The translations under genes were made by a program, and so were the position numbers. Shown one piece after another: positions 1-7,070 of a stretch of 30,585 bases of DNA (positions within the stretch are counted from its first letter, which is position 1; every line of letters starts with the position of its first letter). The stretch spans positions 1-30,585 of the forward strand of contig JBDTSV010000124.1 of NCBI GenBank assembly GCA_039930985.1. Direction: 5' to 3'. The notes below the pieces were generated by a model. It was not told where the DNA came from. It saw only the letters and a program-made list of their open reading frames with translations, and searched no databases. The DNA comes from CADEED01 sp039930985 (GTDB lineage Bacteria; Pseudomonadota; Gammaproteobacteria; Steroidobacterales; Steroidobacteraceae).

Positions 1-780
1 GAGGAGAGCCCGGACAGCACCTGGCTGCCGTACCTCGACGAATGGGCGGAGTGGCTCATGGACGGCCTGCCGCGCACCGAGGAGAACGGCTTCCAGCACA
101 TCGTCTTCAACTCGGTGAACGACCAGCAGCTGTGGGACGACACGCTCATGATGAGCGTCCTGCCACTCGCCAAGATCGGCAAGTTGTTAGGCCGCCCGCA
201 CTACGTCGAGGAGGCGCGCCGCCAGTTCATGCTGCACATCAAGTACCTGGTCGACCGCAAGACCGGCTTGTGGTTCCACGGCTGGACCTTCGATGGCCGC
301 CACAACTTCGCCGACGCGCTGTGGGCGCGCGGCAATTGCTGGGTGACGATCGCCATTCCGGAGTTCATCGAACTACTGGACCTTGAGGCCGGCGATGGCC
401 TGCGCGAATTCCTGCTCGAGACCCATCTATCGCAGATCAAGACCCTGGTGCACTACCAGCATCCGGACGGCCTGTGGCACACGCTCATCAACGACCCCAA
501 GTCCTACCTGGAGGCTTCGGCAGCCGCGGGGTTCGGCTATGGAATTCTCAAGTCGGTCCGCAAGGGCTATATCGGTGACGAGTACGAGGAAGCGGGCATT
601 CGTGCCGTCAAGGCCGTGCTCGCCAACATCGACATGACCGGTGAGCTCAAGAACGTCTCGTTCGGTACGCCGGTGTTCAACGACCTGGATGGCTATCGCA
701 AGATTCCCCTGACTTCGATGCCCTACGGCCAGGCCATGGCCATACTCGCGCTCGGCGAGTTCAAGCGGGCTTTCATCTGA
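1..780 (+). CDS. GH105 unsaturated rhamnogalacturonyl hydrolase, 5' truncated by window edge
   Basis: The reading frame is open from base 1, so the true start lies upstream and about 259 codons are visible. The family removes the 4,5-unsaturated galacturonate left at the non-reducing end of oligomers by pectin and rhamnogalacturonan lyases. Visible family marks are the QLWDDTLMM segment (the Asp region near the active site of YteR/YesR-type enzymes), the GWTFDG stretch and the ALWARGNCW motif that follows it, in the usual alpha/alpha-barrel order. The C-terminus looks complete and ends LGEFKRAFI. A signal peptide cannot be judged because the N-terminus is missing. The gene lies 28 bases upstream of a sugar symporter and in the same orientation as a PL11 lyase, which supports action on imported rhamnogalacturonan fragments. 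GH88 is a less likely alternative. Family confidence is high, exact substrate moderate. Confidence 0.88.
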   Translation, partial: EESPDSTWLPYLDEWAEWLMDGLPRTEENGFQHIVFNSVNDQQLWDDTLMMSVLPLAKIGKLLGRPHYVEEARRQFMLHIKYLVDRKTGLWFHGWTFDGRHNFADALWARGNCWVTIAIPEFIELLDLEAGDGLREFLLETHLSQIKTLVHYQHPDGLWHTLINDPKSYLEASAAAGFGYGILKSVRKGYIGDEYEEAGIRAVKAVLANIDMTGELKNVSFGTPVFNDLDGYRKIPLTSMPYGQAMAILALGEFKRAFI

Positions 781-808
781 ACGCGCGACCAGCGCAACGG
801 GACGGCAA

Positions 809-2290
809 ATGTCGGCACGCCAGGTCAAGTTAGGCAACTACATCGCCTACGGCAGCAACGATTTTCTGGGTGCCGGGGCGATGTCGATCATCACCGCCTG
901 GATCCTGTTCTTCTACACCACGTATTGCGGACTCACGGCGGCGGAAGCCGGTCTCATCTTCGTCGCGGCGCGGCTGCTCGACGCCTTCTTCAGTCCGGTC
1001 ATCGGTTACGTCTCGGACTATTTCCACCACACCTGGCTCGGCAAGCGCTTCGGCCGCCGACGCTTCTTCATCCTGCTGGCGATCCCGCTGCTGCCGAGCT
1101 TCGCGCTCATGTGGGTCAATGGCCAGAGCTTCTGGTACTACCTCATCACGTACGTCTTCTTCGAGCTCGTGTACGCGATGGAGATCATTCCGTATGAAAC
1201 GCTCGCGGCGGAGATGTCACCGAACTACAAGACCAAGGCGATATTCGCCGGAGCGCGCATCCTCTGCGGTCAGATCGCCAACATCGCGGCGCTGTGGCTG
1301 CCGGGCAAGATCGTGAAATATCTGGGCGGCGACGGATCGGCCGACACGTTCCTCTATCTTGGTGCGATCTTTTCGGTGTTCTTCGTCCTCGTGGCGCTCG
1401 CCGTCTACCTGTTCACCTGGGAGCGGCCGCGCGAAGAGATCGCGGCAATCGAAGTCCGTCCGCCCGGAGCATTCCTGAGCAAGCTCACGCAGCTCTTCGA
1501 TGATCTCTGGGCCACGATGCGCATTCGCTCTTTCCGGCTGCACCTCGGCATGTATCTCGGCGGCTACATCAGCCAGGACGTATTGAATCCGGTGCTGGGA
1601 TATTTCATCGCCTTCGCGCTCGCCGGCACGCTGACGACCATGTCAGACATCAGCACCTGCATGGCGATTGCCCAGCTCCTGTCGGTCATCCTGACCATCT
1701 GGATCGTGCTGCGCATCCATGCCGCGCCTTCCTACCGCATCGCCATCGTGCTGTTCGCCACGGGCGTAGTCGGCCTGCTGACGCTCTACTCGCTCGGCGT
1801 CACCAACGTCACCTGGTATTTCGTCGCGGTGGCCGTCGCCGGCCTCGGCCGCGGCGGCCTCAACTACATTCCATGGACTATCTACAACTACATGCCCGAC
1901 GTGGATGAAATCGTGACCGGGCGGCGGCGCGAAGGCGCGTTCGCCGGCGTCATGACCTTCGTCCGCAAACTGATGCAGTCGGCGGCAATCTTCATCGTCA
2001 CGCAGATCCTCAACGCAAGCGGCCTCATTCCGAAGACGATGCATCAACCGCAGTCGGTGCTGAACGCGGTACTGCTGATCATGGGCGTGGGTACCCTGGC
2101 CATCCTGACCTTCGGCTTCGTGGTCTCGCTGCGCTTCAGACTGAACCGCGACACACACGCGGTACTCATGGACGAAATAGAGCGCTTCAAGAAGCAGCCC
2201 GGCACGCAACCCACGCCCGGGAATCGCGCGATCGTCGAAGACCTGACGGGCTGGAAGTACGAGCAACTCTGGGGAAAAGGAAAGCAATGA
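809..2290 (+). CDS. MFS transporter of the glycoside-pentoside-hexuronide (GPH):cation symporter family
   Basis: A 493-residue integral membrane protein with about twelve hydrophobic helices. GPH/MelB-like marks are the N-terminal YGSNDFLGAG segment, the conserved Asp in RLLDAFFSPVIGYVSD, and the basic loop GKRFGRRRFF between helices 2 and 3. Family members couple sugar or uronide uptake to Na+ or H+. The gene lies between a GH105 hydrolase and a PL11 lyase and overlaps the lyase start by four bases (ATGA at 2287-2290), so translation is probably coupled. The likely cargo is unsaturated rhamnogalacturonan oligosaccharide crossing the inner membrane; this is inferred from context only. The ATG at 809 has a GGGAC upstream as a weak ribosome site. 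No outer-membrane receptor for this cargo is in view. Confidence 0.88.
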   Translation: MSARQVKLGNYIAYGSNDFLGAGAMSIITAWILFFYTTYCGLTAAEAGLIFVAARLLDAFFSPVIGYVSDYFHHTWLGKRFGRRRFFILLAIPLLPSFALMWVNGQSFWYYLITYVFFELVYAMEIIPYETLAAEMSPNYKTKAIFAGARILCGQIANIAALWLPGKIVKYLGGDGSADTFLYLGAIFSVFFVLVALAVYLFTWERPREEIAAIEVRPPGAFLSKLTQLFDDLWATMRIRSFRLHLGMYLGGYISQDVLNPVLGYFIAFALAGTLTTMSDISTCMAIAQLLSVILTIWIVLRIHAAPSYRIAIVLFATGVVGLLTLYSLGVTNVTWYFVAVAVAGLGRGGLNYIPWTIYNYMPDVDEIVTGRRREGAFAGVMTFVRKLMQSAAIFIVTQILNASGLIPKTMHQPQSVLNAVLLIMGVGTLAILTFGFVVSLRFRLNRDTHAVLMDEIERFKKQPGTQPTPGNRAIVEDLTGWKYEQLWGKGKQ

Positions 2291-4326
2291 CGACTCCGAG
2301 CTGGATGCCGCTCGCGTTGGCGACAATGCTCTTTGCATGGCCGCTCGCAGCAAAAGAAAAGCTGCGCTACCTGGAGAAGCTCGATCGCGGCCTCGTCGCG
2401 ATTCAGCAAAGCGACGGCAAGGTATTCCTGAGCTGGCGCCTGCTCGCGAGCGATCCGGACGGCGTTGCGTTCAACGTGTATCGCGAGACGACTCGCCCGG
2501 CCGCGGGCGCCCAAGATCCCGCACGATTCGCGGCGCGGCCTGATGCCCAGACCGGCGCCATTCGCCTGAACGCGCAGCCGCTCACCGCCGGTACCTGGCT
2601 GCTCGACAACACCGCCCGGCTCGACCGCGAGACCGACTACTACGTCACGGCCGTGCTCGCTGGCACCGAACAACCTCGCAGCGCGCCGTTCCATATCGCG
2701 GCCGGCGCGCCGCCGCTGCCCTACCATTCGATTCCGCTGCAGACCCCGCCCGGCTACACGCCAAACGATGCGTCGGCGGGCGATCTCGACGGCGATGGCC
2801 AGTACGAAATCGTGCTGCACCAGACGGGCGTGGCGAAAGACAATTCGCAACCCGGCGTGACCGATCCGCCGATCTTCCAGGCGTACAAACTCGACGGCAC
2901 CCTGCTGTGGACCATCAACCTCGGGCCTAACATCCGCGAGGGCGCGCACTACACGCAGTTCCTGGTGTACGACTTCGATGGCGACGGGCGCGCCGAGCTC
3001 GTCTGCAAGACCGCCGACGGCACCACCGACGGCACCGGCAAGATCCTGGGCGATGCCGAGGCCAACTGGCTCACGCCCGAATCCGCCGGCGAGAAGCCGG
3101 GCTCGGTGACCGGGCCGCGCCGCGAAGGCACGAGCCTCGCGGGATTCATCCTGAGCGGGCCGGAATATCTCACCGTGTTCGACGGCCTGACCGGGAAGGT
3201 GCTGGCCAGCGAAACCTATCTACCGCGCCGCCATCCGAAAACCGACAACCCGACGCCCGAGCAGACGAAGGAGACCTGGGGCGACAGCCACGGCAATCGA
3301 ATCGATCGTTTCCTCGCCGGCGTCGCCTACCTGGACGGCGAGCGTCCGAGCATCGTGATGGCACGCGGCTACTACACGAGGACCGTGCTCGCGGCCTGGG
3401 ACTTCCGTTCGAAAAACGGCGTCGGCAAGCTCAAGAACCGCTGGGTGTTCGACAGCGACTCATCCGAGAAGAACAAGGCCTATCGCGGCCAGGGTAACCA
3501 CCAGCTGTCGGTGGCCGACGTCGACGGCGATGGGCGCGACGAAATCATCTACGGCGCCGCCGTCATCGATGACGATGGCACGGGTGTTTATTCCACCGGA
3601 TGGGGGCACGGCGACGCGCTGCACGTCGGCGATCTCGACCCCGCCAATCCCGGCCTCGAGGTATTCGACATCCAGGAGCGCTTCGACGCCCAGGGCATGA
3701 GCCTGCGCGACGCACGCACTGGCAAACCGCTGTTCACCATCCCTGCGGTGAAGGCGGATGAAAGCGGCGGCGACAAGGGCGAAGGCCCCGGCCGTGGTGT
3801 GGCGTTCAACATCGATCCGCGTTTCCCGGGCGCGGAATCCTGGGCCGCGGGCGCCGGCATGAGCGGCATGTACGATATTCACGGCAAGAAGTTCGTCGAA
3901 GGACGCCCGGCGGGCCTGTCCACCAACTTCGCGATCTGGTGGGACGGCGACCTGCTGCGCGAGCTGCTCGACCAGAACGTCATCAGCAAGTGGAATTGGC
4001 AGACGCAGACCGTGGAGCCGCTGCTCATCGCGCACAATTGCACCTCCAACAACGGCACCAAGGCGACCCCGGCATTGTCCGCGGATATCTGGGGCGACTG
4101 GCGCGAGGAAGTGATCTGGCGCACACGCGACAACCGCGAGCTGCGCATCTACACCTCGACGATTCCGACCCCGCACCGCATGGTGACGCTGATGCAGGAT
4201 CCGCAGTATCGGCTGGCCGTGGCCTGGCAGAACGTGGCCTACAACCAGCCACCGCATCCGAGTTTCTATCTCGACGAAGCGGCGCCGCTGCCGAAGAAGC
4301 CGGCGATTCGCTTCGCCGGGGACTAG
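2287..4326 (+). CDS. Secreted PL11 rhamnogalacturonan lyase (YesW/YesX-like)
   Basis: A 679-residue protein with an N-terminal signal peptide (hydrophobic core about residues 8-20, cleavage probably near LAAKEK). Family PL11 cleaves the rhamnose-galacturonate backbone of rhamnogalacturonan I by beta-elimination. The early segment LRYLEKLDRGLVA and the following FNVYRE match the N-terminal beta domain of PL11 enzymes. Several DGDG loops (DLDGDGQYE, DFDGDGRAE, DVDGDGRDE) match the calcium-binding turns of the family's eight-bladed propeller. The length is a little above that of Bacillus YesW, partly because of the signal sequence. Endo versus exo mode cannot be told from the sequence. The start overlaps the symporter stop (ATGA). 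Its stop TAG shares the four bases CTAG with the stop of the convergent esterase. Confidence 0.93.
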   Translation: MTTPSWMPLALATMLFAWPLAAKEKLRYLEKLDRGLVAIQQSDGKVFLSWRLLASDPDGVAFNVYRETTRPAAGAQDPARFAARPDAQTGAIRLNAQPLTAGTWLLDNTARLDRETDYYVTAVLAGTEQPRSAPFHIAAGAPPLPYHSIPLQTPPGYTPNDASAGDLDGDGQYEIVLHQTGVAKDNSQPGVTDPPIFQAYKLDGTLLWTINLGPNIREGAHYTQFLVYDFDGDGRAELVCKTADGTTDGTGKILGDAEANWLTPESAGEKPGSVTGPRREGTSLAGFILSGPEYLTVFDGLTGKVLASETYLPRRHPKTDNPTPEQTKETWGDSHGNRIDRFLAGVAYLDGERPSIVMARGYYTRTVLAAWDFRSKNGVGKLKNRWVFDSDSSEKNKAYRGQGNHQLSVADVDGDGRDEIIYGAAVIDDDGTGVYSTGWGHGDALHVGDLDPANPGLEVFDIQERFDAQGMSLRDARTGKPLFTIPAVKADESGGDKGEGPGRGVAFNIDPRFPGAESWAAGAGMSGMYDIHGKKFVEGRPAGLSTNFAIWWDGDLLRELLDQNVISKWNWQTQTVEPLLIAHNCTSNNGTKATPALSADIWGDWREEVIWRTRDNRELRIYTSTIPTPHRMVTLMQDPQYRLAVAWQNVAYNQPPHPSFYLDEAAPLPKKPAIRFAGD

Positions 4327-5171
4327 AGCTTCGGGCAGACCGAGTTCTTCGGCGGTCCCCGGTCCGCACGGATGGCGCGACCGGCCTTCGACAGCATCGA
4401 CTTGAATGGCAGCGCCCTGACGGCGCGAAGTCCCGCGACGGCATCTTTCGCGTTGGCCTCGGCGCCGGTGAGGTTGGTATGCACCGTGTCGTCGATGAAC
4501 TGCGCCTTGACCACGTCCGGACCCTCGCGCTGGAAGCGATCCGCGATGATTCGCGAGAGGTCGACGAACGCGACTTTCTCATTCGTCGCCGTCTGCGAAG
4601 TCCAGAGCCGATAACTTTCGGCGGCACAAGGAATGCGTTCGTCTTTCCAATTGTTGGTCTTGGTGAGCGTAAGCAAGATCGGGGTCGCACCCTTCGCGCG
4701 CGTGTCCGCTATCATTTTTCGCAGGTACCAGCCGAACGAATACACCGTCTCGTGCTTGCCGGTGATGACGTTGTCGATCTCTTCGGATTCATCGCCGATA
4801 CCGGGGATCGTGCCGCGGGCGCGCAAGGGGCGCGTCGAGCCGGCCGGCTCCTGGTTGAGCGCACCCGAATCGTTGTGGCCGAACTGGATGATCACGAAGT
4901 CGCCGGCGTGTAACTGCTCGAGCAGTCGATCCCAGTGACCTTCGGTGATGAAAGTGCGGCTGCTTCGCCCACCGCGCGCGACATCGACCACGCGCAGTTT
5001 CGACTCGTCGAACAACGGCTGCAGGACCGCACCCCACCCCTGTTGATTTTTCGCGTTGGCGCCGTACGACGAGGCCGTCGAATCGCCGGCGACGAACAGA
5101 GTGGGGACGGCATTGGCGGCATGCGCAACGCCCGACAGGGCGATGCCCGCGCACAGCGCGAAGACGCGCAC
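4323..5171 (-). CDS. Secreted SGNH/GDSL hydrolase, rhamnogalacturonan acetylesterase type (CE12)
   Basis: About 282 residues if started at the GTG at 5171. SGNH landmarks are the FVAGDSTASSYG block (nucleophile Ser in GDST), the Gly block VARGGRSSRTFI, the IIQFGHNDSG block and the DTVHTNLTGA block carrying the catalytic Asp-x-x-His. This combination is typical of CE12 rhamnogalacturonan acetylesterases, which remove acetyl groups that block the lyase. The N-terminus reads MRVFALCAGIALSGVAHA, a plausible signal peptide. The frame stays open through tRNA-His, but residues coded there are tRNA sequence and were excluded. No ATG lies between the tRNA and the mature domain, and the GTG has no Shine-Dalgarno sequence. 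The gene begins 11 bases after the tRNA-His CCA and is convergent with the PL11 gene. The product call is strong; the start is moderate. Confidence 0.88.
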   Translation of the reverse strand: MRVFALCAGIALSGVAHAANAVPTLFVAGDSTASSYGANAKNQQGWGAVLQPLFDESKLRVVDVARGGRSSRTFITEGHWDRLLEQLHAGDFVIIQFGHNDSGALNQEPAGSTRPLRARGTIPGIGDESEEIDNVITGKHETVYSFGWYLRKMIADTRAKGATPILLTLTKTNNWKDERIPCAAESYRLWTSQTATNEKVAFVDLSRIIADRFQREGPDVVKAQFIDDTVHTNLTGAEANAKDAVAGLRAVRALPFKSMLSKAGRAIRADRGPPKNSVCPKL

Positions 5172-5182
5172 GAGACAAAAAA

Positions 5183-5259
5183 TGGGGTGGACGATGGGAC
5201 TCGAACCCACGACAGCCGAGATCACAACCCGGGGCTCTACCAGCTGAGCTACGCCCACC
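5183..5259 (-). tRNA. tRNA-His (GTG)
   Basis: A cloverleaf folds on the minus strand. The acceptor strands GTGGGCG and CGTCCAC pair over 7 bp with one G-T. The extra G at position -1, diagnostic of tRNA-His, is at 5259 opposite the C discriminator. The anticodon stem is CCGGG/CTCGG with loop TTGTGAT (anticodon GTG), and the T loop is TTCGAGT. CCA is encoded (5183-5185). A run of six T follows directly on the coding strand (5177-5182). It is third in a Pro-Arg-His operon. Confidence 0.96.
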
Positions 5260-5284
5260 ATAAAAAAACCTTTCACAGCCAAAT

Positions 5285-5361
5285 TGGCGCGCCCGGCAGG
5301 AGTCGAACCTGCGACCACCGGCTTAGAAGGCCGGTGCTCTATCCAACTGAGCTACGGGCGC
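5285..5361 (-). tRNA. tRNA-Arg (TCT)
   Basis: A minus-strand cloverleaf with acceptor GCGCCCG/CGGGCGC, D arm GCTCAGTTGGATAGAGC, anticodon stem CCGGC/GCCGG with loop CTTCTAA (anticodon TCT, reading AGA/AGG) and T loop TTCGACT. The 3' CCA is encoded at 5285-5287. It lies 25 bases upstream of tRNA-His in the same operon. The spacer to tRNA-His ends in a seven-T run on the coding strand. Confidence 0.96.
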
Positions 5362-5406
5362 AGCCGGAACGAAAGCGTACCTCACGCAACGCTGGCTCTC
5401 ATCGGT

Positions 5407-5483
5407 TGGTCGGGGCAGCAGGATTCGAACCTGCGACCCTCTGCTCCCAAAGCAGATGCGCTACCAGACTGCGCCATACCCCG
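5407..5483 (-). tRNA. tRNA-Pro (TGG)
   Basis: A minus-strand cloverleaf with acceptor CGGGGTA/TGCCCCG, including one T-G pair and the initial C typical of bacterial tRNA-Pro. The anticodon stem is TCTGC/GCAGA with loop TTTGGGA (anticodon TGG). The T loop is TTCGAAT and the CCA is encoded at 5407-5409. It is the first gene of the Pro-Arg-His operon, about 70 bases downstream of the -10 box at 5553-5558. Confidence 0.96.
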
Positions 5484-5515
5484 CGCCCCAATCCATCGAG
5501 AGAACCGAAACAGGC

Positions 5516-5577
5516 CCGGTCAGGACCCATACCCCGGCATACGGGGGCGCGAATGATACGGAGGGGCTCCTGACCGG
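5516..5577. repeat. Inverted repeat flanking the tRNA operon transcription start
   Basis: CCGGTCAGGA (5516-5525) and its exact reverse complement TCCTGACCGG (5568-5577) lie 42 bases apart. The upstream arm overlaps the -35 box. Between them is a small hairpin CCCCG-gcata-CGGGG (5532-5546) just downstream of the expected start point. The arrangement could be a protein-binding pair or an alternative RNA structure. There is no T run on either side that would make it an obvious intrinsic terminator for cysS. Confidence 0.5.
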
Positions 5578-5581
5578 TCAA
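5553..5581 (-). promoter_or_regulatory. Promoter of the tRNA Pro-Arg-His operon
   Basis: On the minus strand TTGACC (5576-5581) and TATCAT (5553-5558) are separated by exactly 17 bases, a near-consensus sigma-70 promoter. The bases after the -10 box are TCGCGCCCCC, a GC-rich discriminator. In proteobacteria such discriminators accompany stringent control of stable RNA genes. The promoter sits between the cysS stop and tRNA-Pro and fires away from cysS. Confidence 0.72.
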
Positions 5582-5651
5582 TGAAACCGGCCGCAGCCGC
5601 AGGGTTACGTCACACGGCGGGGCCAGGGGCTGCGCTGAGAGGGCGCCGGCG

Positions 5652-7070
5652 CTACTTGCGGCGCCACACCGTCACGCCGCCAGGCTTGTCCTCGAGGATG
5701 ACGCCGGCCACCGTGAGCAGGTCGCGAATGCGGTCCGACTCCGGCCAGTCTTTCGCCTTTCGCGCCGACAACCTGGCATTGACCAGATCGTCGATGGCAC
5801 TTTCCGCGAGCGCACCCGGTAGCCGCGTGCCATCGTGCCCCTCGACCGCGCTGCGAAGAAAAGCGTTGGCATCCGCCGCCAGCAAGCCGAGCACTCTTCC
5901 CAGCCGCTGCAACTCGTAAGCCAGCGCCGCCATGAGCTGAGGTTTGCCGCTGGTCTTGGCCTTGTTCAGTTCTCCCGCCAAACCTTGAAGGACCGCGATT
6001 GCCTCAGGGGTATTGAAGTCGTCGTCCATCGCTTCCACGAACGAAGCGGTCGCGTTCGACGGTTCAAACTGCCGGGAGTCGTCCAGCGGCACATCGCGCA
6101 GCGCCACGTACATGCGCGTCAGCGCCGCTTCAGCCTGCACGAGTTGATCGGGTGAGTAGTTCATCGGCCCGCGATAGTGGCTCGACAACAGGAAGAACCG
6201 CAGCACTTCGGGATGTTTGATCTTCGCCAGCACTTCGCGGGTGGTGAAGAAGTTGCCGAGCGACTTCGACATTTTCTCGTTGTCGATGTTGAGGAAGCCG
6301 TTGTGCATCCAGATCTCGGCGAACTTCGCGTGCGTGGCGCCGCAGGTCTGCGCGATCTCGTTCTCGTGGTGCGGGAACTTGAGGTCGAGCCCACCCCCAT
6401 GAATGTCGAAGTGCGGCCCCAGCTCCTTGGTCGACATGGCGGAACACTCGATGTGCCAGCCGGGACGCCCGTCACCCCACGGTGATGGCCAGGAAGGTTC
6501 TCCGGGTTTCGCCGATTTCCACAACACGAAGTCGAGCGGATCGCGCTTGGCCGTGTCCACTTCCACGCGCGACCCAGCACGCAGGTCTTCGAGCCTCTTG
6601 CCCGACAACTTTCCATACGGCGCGAACTTGTGCACGGCGTACATCACGTCACCATCGCTCGCGACGTAGGCGAAACCGTTGTCGATGAGCTGGCCGATCA
6701 TGGTCAGCATCTCAGCGATGTACGCGGACGCCTTCGGTTCGATCTCCGGGCGCAGGCAGCCGAGCCGGTCCAGGTCCTCGTGCATGGCGGCCGTGTATTT
6801 GAACGCATGCGCGCGCCAGTCGACGCCGGCTTCCCTGGCGCGGTTGATGATCTTGTCGTCGACGTCGGTGATGTTGCGCACGTACGTGACCTGCAGACCG
6901 CGGTGGCGCAGGTAGCGGCTCACCATGTCGAAGACCACCAGCATGCGGGCATTGCCCACGTGAAAGTAGTCGTACACCGTGATGCCACAGCTGTACATGC
7001 GCACGTGGCCGGGCTCGACGGGCTCGAGTTCCTGTTTCTCGCCCGTCAGGGAATTATGTATGCGGATCAT
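5652..7070 (-). CDS. cysS: Cysteine--tRNA ligase
   Basis: A 472-residue class I aminoacyl-tRNA synthetase that charges tRNA-Cys in the cytoplasm (E. coli CysS has 461). The HIGH motif is HVGN at residues 37-40 and KMSKS is at 266-270. The zinc ligands of the family fall at the expected places: Cys28, Cys209, His234 and Glu238. The chosen ATG at 7070 gives the family N-terminus MIRIHNSLTG. The frame extends 38 codons further upstream, but that stretch lies inside gltX and is not CysS-like. The start overlaps the gltX stop as ATGA (7067-7070), so the pair is translationally coupled. The C-terminal region holds the DALR-like tRNA-binding helices. The TAG stop is at 5652-5654. Identification is secure. 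Confidence 0.97.
   Translation of the reverse strand: MIRIHNSLTGEKQELEPVEPGHVRMYSCGITVYDYFHVGNARMLVVFDMVSRYLRHRGLQVTYVRNITDVDDKIINRAREAGVDWRAHAFKYTAAMHEDLDRLGCLRPEIEPKASAYIAEMLTMIGQLIDNGFAYVASDGDVMYAVHKFAPYGKLSGKRLEDLRAGSRVEVDTAKRDPLDFVLWKSAKPGEPSWPSPWGDGRPGWHIECSAMSTKELGPHFDIHGGGLDLKFPHHENEIAQTCGATHAKFAEIWMHNGFLNIDNEKMSKSLGNFFTTREVLAKIKHPEVLRFFLLSSHYRGPMNYSPDQLVQAEAALTRMYVALRDVPLDDSRQFEPSNATASFVEAMDDDFNTPEAIAVLQGLAGELNKAKTSGKPQLMAALAYELQRLGRVLGLLAADANAFLRSAVEGHDGTRLPGALAESAIDDLVNARLSARKAKDWPESDRIRDLLTVAGVILEDKPGGVTVWRRK

Noticed and set aside
2044..2949. Minus-strand frame of about 300 codons under the symporter/lyase junction
   Set aside because: Antisense to two clear genes, with no recognisable domain.
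5172..5318. N-terminal extension of the acetylesterase frame to ATG codons at 5261 or 5318
   Set aside because: The added residues are encoded by tRNA-His and its spacer, and the signal peptide begins only after it.
4935..5573. Plus-strand open frame of about 212 codons across the tRNA cluster
   Set aside because: It is the antisense of three tRNA genes plus the esterase; such translations of tRNA antisense are well-known false proteins.
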